From assembly GCA_964017185.1 (NCBI GenBank), contig OZ024880.1:40638329-40702328 (forward strand): DNA of 64,000 bases, written 5' to 3'. The notes under the pieces were generated by a model. It worked only from the letters and a program-made list of their open reading frames with translations, was not told where the DNA came from and ran no database searches. Positions 35,015-46,629 of the stretch are shown in pieces. A program made the translations under genes and the position numbers. Source of the DNA: Rugalucina vietnamica (lineage: Eukaryota > Mollusca > Bivalvia > Lucinida > Lucinidae). Each line of letters starts with the position of its first letter. Position 1 is the first letter of the stretch.

Positions 35015-36577
35015 ACTAAGGCTGGTACAGAAAACAGCCCCTGGTCTATAGCGACAGCAAAAGCTTGTAGGCTTCACTACGTTAACACCTTAAAACAGGA
35101 GCTTGATGGTACCAGGGCTTATCTGGAGACAGATACTGATGAGGTGTCTGTAGTTAATGCCCACTTAAACGATTTACCTGTTAAGTTTTCTGTTTGTGTC
35201 AATGAAGGCCAAGACAAACTTCCTACGATGTATTGGTTACCTAAGCTTCACAAAAGACCATACAAAGCTAGATTTATTGCAAATTCTAGCTCTTGTACTA
35301 CCACTGAACTTTCTAAATTATTAACTTCCTGTCTTACTGCTATCAAATCTCATGTTATAAGATACTGTGAGACAGTGTATGAAACTTCAAATAAAAATTG
35401 GTTTTGGTCAATTAAAAATTCTGGTGAGGTGCTCAGTAAATTGAAGTGTAGAGGGTTCCGTGCGACAAGCTTGTCCACATATGATTTTTCTACTCTGTAT
35501 ACAACATTACCACATAATCTAATTAAAGAAAAACTTCTGGATTTGATAGAGTGGACCTTCAAAAGGGCATTAATAAACTATGGTTCACTTTATTTGGCAT
35601 GTAATGACAGAAAGGCTTTTTTCACTTCCTCTGACCAAAGTCGGTATACACTTTGGTCATGTCAGAATGTATGCGACGCCTTATCCTATCTCCTTGATAA
35701 TATTTATATTAGATTTGGGACCAAGTTATACAGACAAATTGTTGGAATTCCGATGGGTACAAATTGCGCACCTCTCGTAGCTGATTTATTTTTATACTGC
35801 TACGAAAGAGATTTCATGGATTCTCTTAACCATGATAATCAAGCGGATGTTATCGAGGCTTTTAATTCCACATCTAGGTACCTCGATGACCTTTTGAACA
35901 TTGACAACCCTTATTTTGAAGGTATGGTCAATCAAATTTATCCACCTGAACTTCAGTTGAACAAAGCCAATATCTCAGATACTGAAGCCCCCTTTTTAGA
36001 TCTACATCTTTCTGTTGCAAATGGATTTGTTTCTTCTAAAATTTATGATAAGCGCGATGACTTTGATTTTGATATAGTAAATTTTCCTTTTTTGGATGGT
36101 GACGTTCCTCGTCGTGCTTCTTATGGTGTATACATTTCGCAACTTATTAGGTTTGCTAGAGTCTGCAATCATGTTACAGACTTCAACGCTCGAAATAAAT
36201 GTTTAACGGCAAAACTTCTCCAACAGGGCTATCGGTATCATAAACTTCGAAAAACATTTTCTAAATTTTATCGTAGACACTATGAATTGATTTCCAAATA
36301 TAATGTTGGGTTAAAGACGCTTTTAAGTGAGGGCCTTTCGGAACCTGAATTTTATGGTGACTTGGTTTACAAATTTAAGAAACTTAAAGGAATTAATGAT
36401 TTTTCTTTTCAGTTCAGAAAAATCATAACACGTTACAGACGTATAGGTTATAACTTGAATGTTATGCGACAGTCTGCATGCTTAGTTTTTAACCCAATCA
36501 TGGTTGATAACTATGCTGTCTTCTTTAATTGCACGCCGGTGGGTCGGGCGTCAGACTCTATGATGGCCCCGACATAA
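34931..36577 (+). CDS. reverse transcriptase-like protein of a retroelement (548 aa)
   Basis: The ORF is intact and has RT core features. A fingers-like LPTMYWLPKLHKRPYKARFI starts at about residue 97. Motif A is TYDFSTLYT with the catalytic Asp at about 185. Motif B is GIPMGTNCAP at 272-281. Motif C is SRYLDD at 315-320, with the Asp pair at 319-320. The C-terminal 150 residues are basic and end with a conserved-looking NPIMVDNY..FNCTPVG region. I remember near-identical proteins from cnidarian and mollusc genomes. YLDD and the PKLHK fingers motif suggest Penelope-like kinship, but no GIY-YIG nuclease is visible. The first 28 or so codons lie in the end of the neighbouring old palindrome and contain GAG/GTAAGT, so the true N-terminus may be lost or spliced on. 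Confidence 0.8.
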   Translation: MPRNDVEGSNITYPPSNLFWEVSCASSKTKAGTENSPWSIATAKACRLHYVNTLKQELDGTRAYLETDTDEVSVVNAHLNDLPVKFSVCVNEGQDKLPTMYWLPKLHKRPYKARFIANSSSCTTTELSKLLTSCLTAIKSHVIRYCETVYETSNKNWFWSIKNSGEVLSKLKCRGFRATSLSTYDFSTLYTTLPHNLIKEKLLDLIEWTFKRALINYGSLYLACNDRKAFFTSSDQSRYTLWSCQNVCDALSYLLDNIYIRFGTKLYRQIVGIPMGTNCAPLVADLFLYCYERDFMDSLNHDNQADVIEAFNSTSRYLDDLLNIDNPYFEGMVNQIYPPELQLNKANISDTEAPFLDLHLSVANGFVSSKIYDKRDDFDFDIVNFPFLDGDVPRRASYGVYISQLIRFARVCNHVTDFNARNKCLTAKLLQQGYRYHKLRKTFSKFYRRHYELISKYNVGLKTLLSEGLSEPEFYGDLVYKFKKLKGINDFSFQFRKIITRYRRIGYNLNVMRQSACLVFNPIMVDNYAVFFNCTPVGRASDSMMAPT

Positions 36578-37201
36578 AGCTATTCATTTTAGTTGGTTGG
36601 GGCCGGAGCTTCTTGTCTGTTGCTTGGCCCACCGGGGTCCAACTGGTGTTTTTCTTTTGCTTCGGAGTTAGTAGGTTATTCGGCGCCCAGGGATCTCCAT
36701 CGTCGGGCAGCTTACTCAGTCTGTGAGTCCTGGTTTTTGATTCATCAGGATGTTTATCATGATTTATTTGTTTGTTCTTGATGATTCATTGACTAGTTAG
36801 AGATTCACCACGAGGACCGAATAACTAACTAAATGTTATGAACCACTGCAGAAGCTGAGGGTGAGGTTATGGCCATGTAAAACCGGTTTAAGCCCGCCAG
36901 TAACTTTGTGTTACTGATCGTTCCAAGTCGATACTTCTGTGGTGGTTCTTTTTGTTTTATGTTTTGGTGTATAAAAATTTTTTGTGCTGTTGGCGCCTTA
37001 TGTATGTTTTCATATTTTTTAGTTAAGTTAAGGTAACTGAGTGGCCACCTATTGGGAAAATAGCTGCTCATTCGGCTTACTATATGTTTCATGGTATAAG
37101 TACCTGATTGTTAGTTTGTTTTTTTCCCACCTCGGTTTTTGGAGTGGGAATCTTTTTTCTGATTGCGCCTTTTCCTGATCTTTGCCTACTTGTACCTTTT
37201 T
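36578..37201 (+). mobile_element. 3' region of the RT element
   Basis: Non-coding sequence from the RT stop to the shared terminus (..TTTGCCTACTTGTACCTTTT). It contains CTTGTCTGTTGCTTGGCCCA, GGGATCTCCATCGTCGGGC, GAACCACTGCAGAAGCTGAG and ACCTCGGTTTTTGGAGTGGG. All the truncated copies in the window end at this same point. The overlapping ORFs of 62-65 codons at 36529-36781 look like chance frames. Confidence 0.75.
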
Positions 37202-37651
37202 ACTTCCACATTAAGTAGGCTCCAGTCATGTAAGGAAGCTCAGTCATGCTAACCACACTGTCCTATACTTGAGGCAGATTATCAGTATTTTGTTTTCATT
37301 CTATGTTCAGTCTGAGTGCTCTTCATGGATGACTTAAAATGAAAATACATGATGTCTTTCCGAAAGCATGTTCGATGACAGTATTTAACGCAAATATAAC
37401 GCGACGTTAAAAGTACGTCATTTTTCGTCTGTGTAACAAACTGTAAACGGACATTTAAAAAAATCGCCAACAATTCAATAGTTGCAGTTTTAGGACAAAA
37501 TTTCATACACTACGACTTTAGAATGTGATGATTATTGTCATCAATTTATTTGTTTCATATGCATACATATAGCTACGTCTTGTGTTTGCAAATACCATGG
37601 CTAGTTTCAATACTTCACAAAATTTGCAGGTTTTTGAAAATTGTTAAGGTG

Positions 37652-39272
37652 GCGTCATACCTAGCCGATTTTGACACACGATGGCCACACGAATATGAAA
37701 TTTTCAATTTCGCGCGATTTTCGTCACGAATTTGGTAAAAAGCCAATGTTGAGCCGAAGCATGTACGAAGCCTACCGATGGACACACGATGGACACACGA
37801 CGGACACACGATTATACCCGATGCAGTCACGTAAGATACACGAAGTGGTAGTTTTGCATACGATGTTGATGCGAATGGTATGCGAAGGCGTGACGATGTC
37901 GTGAAGCCATCGTGAAGCCATCGTGAGGTGTAAAATGTATTCCCGAAAGTGGCCCGAAGGCATAACGACACTTCCCGATGTTATGTAAAAATCAATTAAT
38001 GAGACTAAAAAGTGATGTTGAGAAAACATCAGCTTTGTAAGTTTCTTTCTTTACAAAATAAAATTGGAAATGCCACGAAACCAGGAAGAGGGCGTGGGAA
38101 GAAGATTGCGCCTGTCAGCTCCACCCAAAATTCCACTCCAATACTCCAGTCCATGACTCCACTCAAAAACTCCAATCTATAAAATGCACGATGTCTATAT
38201 TTTAGGCGGGAGACTGAACGAGACCCAATTTCATTCGCGTGCAAACATGGTCTATTTTGAGAAGGTACATTGTATTTCATTTGTATGATTTCGTTGTTGA
38301 CGTCCACGGTAAAAAATACTACCATGACTGAATTGTCAGTTACTTTACAACACTGTTCAAATTTCTCGGTGACCGTTTGGTTGTATTTCAATCTATCTTT
38401 CGCATGAAACTGACACAAAACTGTTCTTGAGTTTATAGTAGATGTAGATAAAAGACTCGTTTGTCGAAAACTGCAGTGGGTACTGCTCTACTAGAAAGAA
38501 AACAGAGTGCTGCTTGAAAGACAACATAATAATAAACAAACCTAATACCTGTAAGAGATGATGTTGCTCCTGCAAGATGATTTTATCATGTTCCAGTTGC
38601 GTGTAAAGAAGCAGTGCTGCAGTCTACTTCTTCCTGTTTGTCTTGTCTTCGAAATACACCATGATTTTTGTCAGAATAGAATCAACAGTACTGAACTTAA
38701 GATTTTCTGAGAAAAAGGCCGCGTGTGTGTGGATGCTGAACGTTACCTTGGGATATATTGGAAACGCAGAAAATGCAGTTATGGTTAATATCGTGTTTCC
38801 ATCGGGATGCCATCGTGTTCTATTTTTGTTAGATACGATGCTTATACGATGGCGTTGCGAGGGCTATACGATGTCGTGTTGCCTTCGTAACACAATCGGG
38901 CAGCATCGCGTCTCCATCGTATTGCCTTCGTGTAGCAAAACTTAGCCGATGATGCCGATGACCACACGACAGAAGTACGATGTAGTCCCGATGTCATATG
39001 ATGGCCTCACGATGGCTTTGCGAAGGCAACGATGCCCTCGCGAATTCAACACGAAATTGAACCATCGTGTGTCCTTCCTGTATTTTTTGTCATGTCAAAG
39101 ATTTTGGTGCCACTCGCGATGGTAATGACGATGGCTTAAAAATCTCCCGATGGACATACGATGGGTAACGATGCACTCACGAATGGCCCGATGTCTTCAC
39201 GATCCCCGCCGAAATTGAAACTTTTCATAATCGTGTGTCCATCGCGTGTTAAAATCGGCTAGGTATGACGCC
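37652..39272. mobile_element. inverted-ended element with CACACGATGG subterminal repeats
   Basis: The ends are GGCGTCATACCTAGCCGATT and its complement (AATCGGCTAGGTATGACGCC). Just inside both ends, CGATGGACACACGATGG-like words are reiterated (37680-37960 and 38800-39245), with GTGAAGCCATC repeated on the left. The central 800 bp is non-repetitive and holds an ORF. No flanking target duplication could be assigned. The structure suggests a non-autonomous DNA transposon sitting at the symmetry centre of palindrome B. Confidence 0.7.
38029..38418 (-). CDS. unrecognised ORF in the central element (129 codons)
   Basis: The plus-strand complement is non-repetitive, unlike the flanks. The first 60 residues look protein-like (VTEKFEQCCKVTDNSVMVVF..), the rest less so. 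Upstream on the minus strand TTTTGTGTCAG precedes TTTCATGCG, an acceptor-like site inside the first codons, and an ORF of 60 codons abuts (38575-38393). It may be a captured exon. No homology recognised. Confidence 0.25.
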   Translation of the reverse strand: MCQFHAKDRLKYNQTVTEKFEQCCKVTDNSVMVVFFTVDVNNEIIQMKYNVPSQNRPCLHANEIGSRSVSRLKYRHRAFYRLEFLSGVMDWSIGVEFWVELTGAIFFPRPLPGFVAFPILFCKERNLQS

Positions 39273-39732
39273 TGCATTACAAATGAATATACGGCCTTTC
39301 ATTGCATCTCTACTTTGTAACATGTAAAAATAATCAAATGAAAATTTGTTAAAATGTTAGCTATATGTATGCATATGAAACAAATAAATTGGTGACAATA
39401 ATCATCACATTCTAAAGTCGTAGTGTATGAAATTTTGTCCTAAAACTGCAACTATTGAATTGTTGGCGATTTTTTTAAATGTCCGTTTACAGTTTGTAAC
39501 ACAGACGAAAAATGACGTACTTTTAACGTCGCGTTATATTTGCGTTAAATACTGTCATCGAACATGCTTTCGGAAAGACATCATGTATTTTCATTTTAAG
39601 TCATCCATGAAGAGCACTCAGACTGAACATAGAATGAAAACAAAATACTGATAATCTGCCTCAAGTATAGGACAGTGTGGTTAGCATGACTGAGCTTCCT
39701 TACATGACTGGAGCCTACTTAATGTGGAAGTA

Positions 39733-40354
39733 AAAAGGTACAAGTAGGCAAAGATCAGGAAAAGGCGCAATCAGAAAAAGATTCCCACTCCAAAAACCGA
39801 GGTGGGAAAAAAACAAACTAACAATCAGGTACTTATACCATGAAACATATAGTAAGCCGAATGAGCAGCTATTTTCCCAATAGGTGGCCACTCAGTTACC
39901 TTAACTTAACTAAAAAATATGAAAACATACATAAGGCGCCAACAGCACAAAAATTTTTTATACACCAAAACATAAAACAAAAAGAACCACCACAGAAGTA
40001 TCGACTTGGAACGATCAGTAACACAAAGTTACTGGCGGGCTTAAACCGGTTTTACATGGCCATAACCTCACCCTCAGCTTCTGCAGTGGTTCATAACATT
40101 TAGTTAGTTATTCGGTCCTCGTGGTGAATCTCTAACTAGTCAATGAATCATCAAGAACAAACAAATAAATCATGATAAACATCCTGATGAATCAAAAACC
40201 AGGACTCACAGACTGAGTAAGCTGCCCGACGATGGAGATCCCTGGGCGCCGAATAACCTACTAACTCCGGAACAAAAGAAAAACACCAGTTGGACCCCGG
40301 TGGGCCAAGCAACAGACAAGAAGCTCCGGCCCCAACCAACTAAAATGAATAGCT
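39733..40354 (-). mobile_element. 3' region of the RT element, mirror copy
   Basis: Inverted counterpart of 36578-37201. It begins AAAGGTACAAGTAGGCAAAG at the shared terminus. Confidence 0.75.
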
Positions 40355-42013
40355 TTATGTCGGGGCCATCATAGAGTCTGACGCCCGACCCACCGGCGTG
40401 CAATTAAAGAAGACAGCATAGTTATCAACCATGATTGGGTTAAAAACTAAGCATGCAGACTGTCGCATAACATTCAAGTTATAACCTATACGTCTGTAAC
40501 GTGTTATGATTTTTCTGAACTGAAAAGAAAAATCATTAATTCCTTTAAGTTTCTTAAATTTGTAAACCAAGTCACCATAAGCATAGCCTATAAATTCAGG
40601 TTCCGAAAGGCCCTCACTTAAAAGCGTCTTTAACCCAACATTATATTTGGAAATCAATTCATAGTGTCTACGATAAAATTTAGAAAATGTTTTTCGAATT
40701 TTATGATACCGATAGCCCTGTTGGAGAAGTTTTGCCGTTAAACATTTATTTCGAGCGTTGAAGTCTGTAACATGATTGCAGACCATAGCAAACCTAATAA
40801 GTTGCGAAATGTATACACCATAAGAAGCACGACGAGGAACGTCACCATCCAAAAAAGGAAAATTTACTATATCAAAATCAAAGTCATCGCGCTTATCATA
40901 AATTTTAGAAGAAACAAATCCATTTGCAACAGAAAGATGTAGATCTAAAAAGGGGGCTTCAGTATCTGAGATATTGGCTTTGTTCAACTGAAGTTCAGGT
41001 GGATAAATTTGATTGACCATACCTTCAAAATAAGGGTTGTCAATGTTCAAAAGGTCATCGAGGTACCTAGATGTGGAATTAAAAGCCTCGATAACATCCG
41101 CTTGATTATCATGGTTAAGAGAATCCATGAAATCTCTTTCGTAGCAGTATAAAAATAAATCAGCTACGAGAGATGCGCAATTTGTACCCATCGGAATTCC
41201 AACAATTTGTCTGTATAACTTGGTCCCAAATCTAATATAAATATTATCAAGGAGATAGGATAAGGCGTCGCATACATTCTGACATGACCAAAGTGTATAC
41301 CGACTTTGGTCAGAGGAAGTGAAAAAAGCCTTTCTGTCATTACATGCCAAATAAAGTGAACCATAGTTTATTAATGCCCTTTTGAAGGTCCACTCTATCA
41401 AATCCAGAAGTTTTTCTTTAATTAGATTATGTGGTAATGTTGTATACAGAGTAGAAAAATCATATGTGGACAAGCTTGTCGCACGGAACCCTCTACACTT
41501 CAATTTACTGAGCACCTCACCAGAATTTTTAATTGACCAAAACCAATTTTTATTTGAAGTTTCATACACTGTCTCACAGTATCTTATAACATGAGATTTG
41601 ATAGCAGTAAGACAGGAGGTTAATAATTTAGAAAGTTCAGTGGTAGTACAAGAGCTAGAATTTGCAATAAATCTAGCTTTGTATGGTCTTTTGTGAAGCT
41701 TAGGTAACCAATACATCGTAGGAAGTTTGTCTTGGCCTTCATTGACACAAACAGAAAACTTAACAGGTAAATCGTTTAAGTGGGCATTAACTACAGACAC
41801 CTCATCAGTATCTGTCTCCAGATAAGCCCTGGTACCATCAAGCTCCTGTTTTAAGGTGTTAACGTAGTGAAGCCTACAAGCTTTTGCTGTCGCTATAGAC
41901 CAGGGGCTGTTTTCTGTACCAGCCTTAGTTTTCGAGCTGGCACAACTTACCTCCCAGAAAAGGTTTGACGGTGGATATGTAATATTTGAACCTTCTACAT
42001 CATTTCTAGGCAC
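40355..42013 (-). CDS. reverse transcriptase-like protein, mirror copy (552 aa)
   Basis: Mirror of the 548-aa ORF, also intact. Differences seen in the protein are Pro to Ser just after motif B (GTNCAS for GTNCAP, residue 281), Arg to Met at about 410, Leu to Ile in YHKIRKTF, and an extra four residues (IGYA) after SEPEF from a 12-bp insertion. The third copy at 62 kb lacks the insertion, so this arm gained it. The Pro in motif B is well conserved among reverse transcriptases, so activity of this copy may be reduced. Both ORFs staying open argues for a recent duplication. Confidence 0.8.
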   Translation of the reverse strand: MPRNDVEGSNITYPPSNLFWEVSCASSKTKAGTENSPWSIATAKACRLHYVNTLKQELDGTRAYLETDTDEVSVVNAHLNDLPVKFSVCVNEGQDKLPTMYWLPKLHKRPYKARFIANSSSCTTTELSKLLTSCLTAIKSHVIRYCETVYETSNKNWFWSIKNSGEVLSKLKCRGFRATSLSTYDFSTLYTTLPHNLIKEKLLDLIEWTFKRALINYGSLYLACNDRKAFFTSSDQSRYTLWSCQNVCDALSYLLDNIYIRFGTKLYRQIVGIPMGTNCASLVADLFLYCYERDFMDSLNHDNQADVIEAFNSTSRYLDDLLNIDNPYFEGMVNQIYPPELQLNKANISDTEAPFLDLHLSVANGFVSSKIYDKRDDFDFDIVNFPFLDGDVPRRASYGVYISQLIRFAMVCNHVTDFNARNKCLTAKLLQQGYRYHKIRKTFSKFYRRHYELISKYNVGLKTLLSEGLSEPEFIGYAYGDLVYKFKKLKGINDFSFQFRKIITRYRRIGYNLNVMRQSACLVFNPIMVDNYAVFFNCTPVGRASDSMMAPT

Positions 42014-45000
42014 GTCGTACGGTCAAATTGTGGTAGCAGTTTTTACCTAGGACGAAATCTTTACGCCTACCCAACGTAGTTTTTGTAATAGGTAGAAATC
42101 AGAGGAAGATGCGCCTGGTGCTCCTGTTTTGATAATTTTCTGAACAAATATCTTTTCAGAATTACACTTTACACTCAAACAATAGCGTAAGATTACTATC
42201 AAGTAGAAAACTATATGTTTAAACAGTATATTAGATGGAAATTTGTCTCTAGTATGGGGTAATGTTACCCCACCCCCAGTGGTAGTCGTTAGCGGTTGTT
42301 CTTTTGTTTTAGTTTTCTTTTTTTTTAATTTACTTCATTACAGCATTGTTCATTGGGACTTAAGAAATGCAAAGAAGTTTTGTTTTTAAAGATAAACTCG
42401 TTTGCACTATGAAAAAAAAAAACGCAAGGTTTCCATGGCAACTGTTAACATGATTCTCGAACATGACGTGTACATACAAAATTGGTAATGTCTCCACTAT
42501 TACTTATCCTAGACCACTGAGCCTGGTCTCAGTTGAACGGTAAGACATAACCCTTTTATCGTATGATAAATAATGTAAATTATCCTTCATGAAATTTAAC
42601 GAAAACGTTAAAAAATACAGAAAAATCGTAAAAAATCCACAATTAAACTAATTTCAGGCCCAAACTATCATGATTATGTCACTTTGTTATTGACCCAGTA
42701 AAATCAATTGACAAATTTTATGATTTCATGGGCCTAGATAAAAATCGTCTCATCTGCATATTCATGAATATTAAAAAAAATGTAGAAAATGTAGAAAAAA
42801 AGAAGGAAAAGGTTTTGGATGGGTTACAAGATCGATCTTGCATTCCTGAAATCAATTCTCATGGCTGTCAGCGTGGTCAGAGGGACCATCTTAATGCCAT
42901 TCAGTATTATCCTCAAGAATGTACACATTTGCGTATTTGCATGATATAAAATTTCAAAGTTTCAACACCCATCCCTAGTGCAGTGTGATTCTAAAGAATA
43001 GGGTGTACTTACAAAAATAGTCATATACCAACAATAGCATGTTCTAGAATACTATAATTGGTCTCATAGGAATGCATGGACCTAGCAATTTAACCTTAAT
43101 ATCTATTATTCAAATCGTTGAATTTGCTTATTCATGAGAATTAATGAAACACATAAGGAATGAAACACATAATTAATGAAACACATGAGGAATGGGAGAA
43201 AAAATCTTGAAAAAATAGGGGGTATACTACAAAATCACTTGTACCAGAGCTGTTATCAAACCCAGATGCTGAAAGAAGTAGCAAATAGGCTATGCTAATG
43301 TATTATGATCCTAAATCTGATATTAGCATTATCTGAGTTTCAATTTCATGAATTTCAATGAAATCTTCATAAATAGGAATAAAAAGGTGGAACAATTTAA
43401 CGGGTAATCCTACAAAATGACTTAAATCTCGGCAACCAAAAGCCCTAACATGCTGAAAATGGCCTCAATTGATTGCTAGGACAATATCATACTATCCTGT
43501 ACTACAAACCATGTCATTTGATTTTCTTTGTCTCATGAATATTAACAAAACCTTTCGATTCAAGACGAAAATCACGGAAAACTAAGGTGGTATACACAGA
43601 AAATCACATGTATCTTCGCTACTGAAAGACCTAGAGAGTTATAATTAGTATCAAATGTTTGCTAGGACAATATTCTATAACTATAATCTGATATATGAAT
43701 TATACGTTTTTTTCTTTTGTATGGATAATAATGAGATCGATATAAATAAGTAAAAATACACGAAAAACGAAGGGGGTATACCAACAAAATGGCTTCTATC
43801 TCGACCTCCAATAGCTGTAGAGAACTCAAAATGGCATCAGTTCATAGCTAGGACATTTTTATCGTCATGCATTCAGATATACAGGGAATGCATGCTGGTA
43901 ACCAAAAATCAATAAATTTTGTTGGCGCACATGCTTCAACTTTCTGCTCAAACTACAAATTTTCGAAATTTTATGTAACGTTTATAAAATATAAAAACTT
44001 ATGGTTAGGCTATCAGACTCAATGGTAATAGTGTATTATCCTTGCTTTCTATTTGTACCATTTTCAGCGCTCTACGGAAACTGGCAGCTGAGATATGGAC
44101 CTGGTATACCCCTCCCTTTTTGTTGATTTTTCTCTTGTTTATCAAGATCTCATTATTATCCATATATTTAAAATCGCTAATGATTTATATATTAGATGTA
44201 TATGGTTATAGAACATTGTCCTAGCAATCATTTGATACCAATTATAGCTCTATTGGTCTACCAGTATACAGGATATGTGTGAATTTCTATGTATACCGCC
44301 TTATTTGGTCCGTAATTTTCATCTGAATTCGAAAGGGTCTGTTGATATTCATAAAACAAAAATTCAAATGGCATAAATTGTAGTACATGATGGTAAACTA
44401 TTGCCCTAGCAACCATTTGATGCCATTTTTCGCATGTAAGAATTTTTGGTTGCCGTGATACAAGTCATTTTGTAGATTTACCCGTTGAATTTTTCCACTT
44501 TTTCATTCCTATTTATGATGTTTTTCATTAAAATCTATGAAATTGTAACTCAGATTATGCTTTAGAGTCATAGTACATTGCCATAGCATTCATTTGATAC
44601 TTCTCTCAGCATTTTTGGTTTGTTAACAGTTCTTGTACAAGTGATTTGGTATGTATACTCCATTTTTTATCAATATTTTTATTCGATTTCTTATGTGCTT
44701 TTTAATTTTCACGAATAAGCAAATTCAACGATTTGAATAATAGACTTTAATGTTGAATTGCTAGGTCCATGCATCACTATCAGACCAATTTTAGTATTCT
44801 GGTGCATGCTACTTTTGGTATATGCGTATATAGTCTACCATATTCTTTAGAATCACACTAGGGGTGGGTGTGGAAACTATGTAATTTTATATCATGCAAA
44901 TGTGTTCAGTGTTGAGGACAATATTTTATGGCATTGAGGTGGTCACCCTGACCACACTGGTTGCCATGAGAATTTGTTTCAGGGATGCAAGACAGATCTT

Positions 45001-45923
45001 ATAACCCATCTAAAACTTTGCAATGGCTATAGTTTCTTTCCTCATTTTTCCTCTATTTTTGACATTTATATTCATGAATATGTAAATGAGATTATTTTCA
45101 TTTAGGCGCATGACATCAATAAATTTGTCATTTGATATTACGGGTTCAAGAACAAAATGTCACAGTGATAGTTTGGGCCTGAAAGAAGTTTATTTATGGA
45201 TTTTTTTACGATTTTTCTGTCATTTTAATGCTTTCATTAAAATTAATGAATATGCAAATTAGTTAACATGCATAACTTACCATAAGATAAAAATACTATG
45301 TCTAACCTTTTCAATGAGACACAGTTCAATGCTCTGGAATAGTAACGGCATATATCTGACCAATTTTGTATGTACACCCCCATGGTGAAGAATCGCGTTT
45401 ATGGTTGACATGGAAACCATCCATTTTTGCATAGTGTAAACAAGTTTATTGCTGAGGACAAAATTTATTTGCATTTTAGGGGTCCTAATGAATGATTTGG
45501 ATACCATAAAAATTTGTCCTGGGGGTTGCAAGGTAGATCAAATTGGCACCCGCGGTAAAATATATACATTCGTATTTGTGTGTATAACTGGATGGGTGGG
45601 GTAATTAGGACAGCATAGATGTGGCATAAATAATACATGGATGTGTTTCTAGACGTAAATATATGTCCCCGTAGTCGCATAGGTGTGCAGACAAGTTTTT
45701 AGCAGTAAAGAACGAGTTTAAGGATCATTTATATAAAATTCTTTATACATATGTCGCTTTTTTCCTTAAACAGTTACAAAATTTGGTGGTTGTACAAAAC
45801 GCTTGCTACTGAAAAATTGCTACCACAATCTGACCGTACGACGTGCCTAGAAATGTTGTAGAAGGATAGTTCTTATCGTCTATACAGTCAAACCCTTTCT
45901 GGCGGGTAAGTTGTGCGGATCGA
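41925..45923. repeat. older palindrome of about 180-bp units, mirror copy
   Basis: Inverted counterpart of 31017-35014. Confidence 0.85.
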
Positions 45924-46629
45924 ATTTTCAAATTTCTAGCCCCTTGACTACTACATAAATCACTCTGACTACGTTTTTTTTTCGTCCATCGCTGTTACCA
46001 CGCGCTTCATGTACATGACGTACTATGGCATTCAGTGAGTAACTTGAAGAAATTATGTACTCTTTGGAACGAAACCTAAATATTCACGTTCATTTATGAA
46101 ACGCCGTAATTTACGTCGATTTTGACGTTACAAACATGAAGGCAATTCCTGACGCGACGTCAGAATAGGGACCGTGTTAATGATTAAATAGCCACACGGA
46201 AGCATCAAAATTATATACTCGGCCAAAAGCAAATTGCACAATTGGGTGTATGGCTGATTGGATTCACTGATATATCACCGCTTGTGAAGAACTGGCTGCC
46301 CCAAAGCTCATAGTCAATGGCCCTTTATAAAATTATCGAAATATAAAGTGTCAAATAATTGTTGAATATTAAAGTCACCTTTTCAAAATATGCCTATTAC
46401 CAAATCGAATATCAAAGGTAACTGAAAATTTAAGCAGGGAGATTCCACAATACGCTGGCTAATTTTAGTATATCGAATGATTACATTTTGTAGATATGAA
46501 AAGTTGTTGAGAAATTGTTATGGGAGACTTCCTTAGCCGTGAGAAGTGTTAAAAGATTGAAACAACTTTAAAGAGTTACCCATCATAATTATATATTTCA
46601 ACTACTCACGACATTTACAACATTTAGTT

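Larger units (their letters stand above)
19866..37575 (+). repeat. palindrome B, left arm (about 17.7 kb)
   Basis: Reverse complement of 39361-57939 apart from substitutions and several insertions. Landmarks pair throughout, including the RT ORFs, the older palindrome, the MITE pairs, RT tail fragments and the outer MITE hairpin. Coordinate sums of paired landmarks are about 76,940 near the centre. They rise in steps to about 79,530 because of right-arm insertions, and fall again after the left-arm insertion at 20232. The inner end is ATACATATAGCTA. Confidence 0.95.
37576..39360. repeat. palindrome B spacer
   Basis: About 1.8 kb between the B arms. The arms stop matching after ATATAGCTA: the left continues CGTCTTGTG, the right (complemented) ACATTTTAAC. 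Most of the spacer is the inverted-ended element at 37652-39272. Confidence 0.85.

Noticed and set aside
36529..36781. Overlapping ORFs of 62-65 codons after the RT stop
   Set aside because: They lie in the element's non-coding 3' region, in two frames. In truncated copies one of these frames is also open, and this is best explained by shared ancestry.
31017..37201. LTR retrotransposon or endogenous virus containing the RT
   Set aside because: No long terminal repeats, primer-binding site, gag, protease, integrase or envelope frame; copies are 5'-truncated with a common 3' end.
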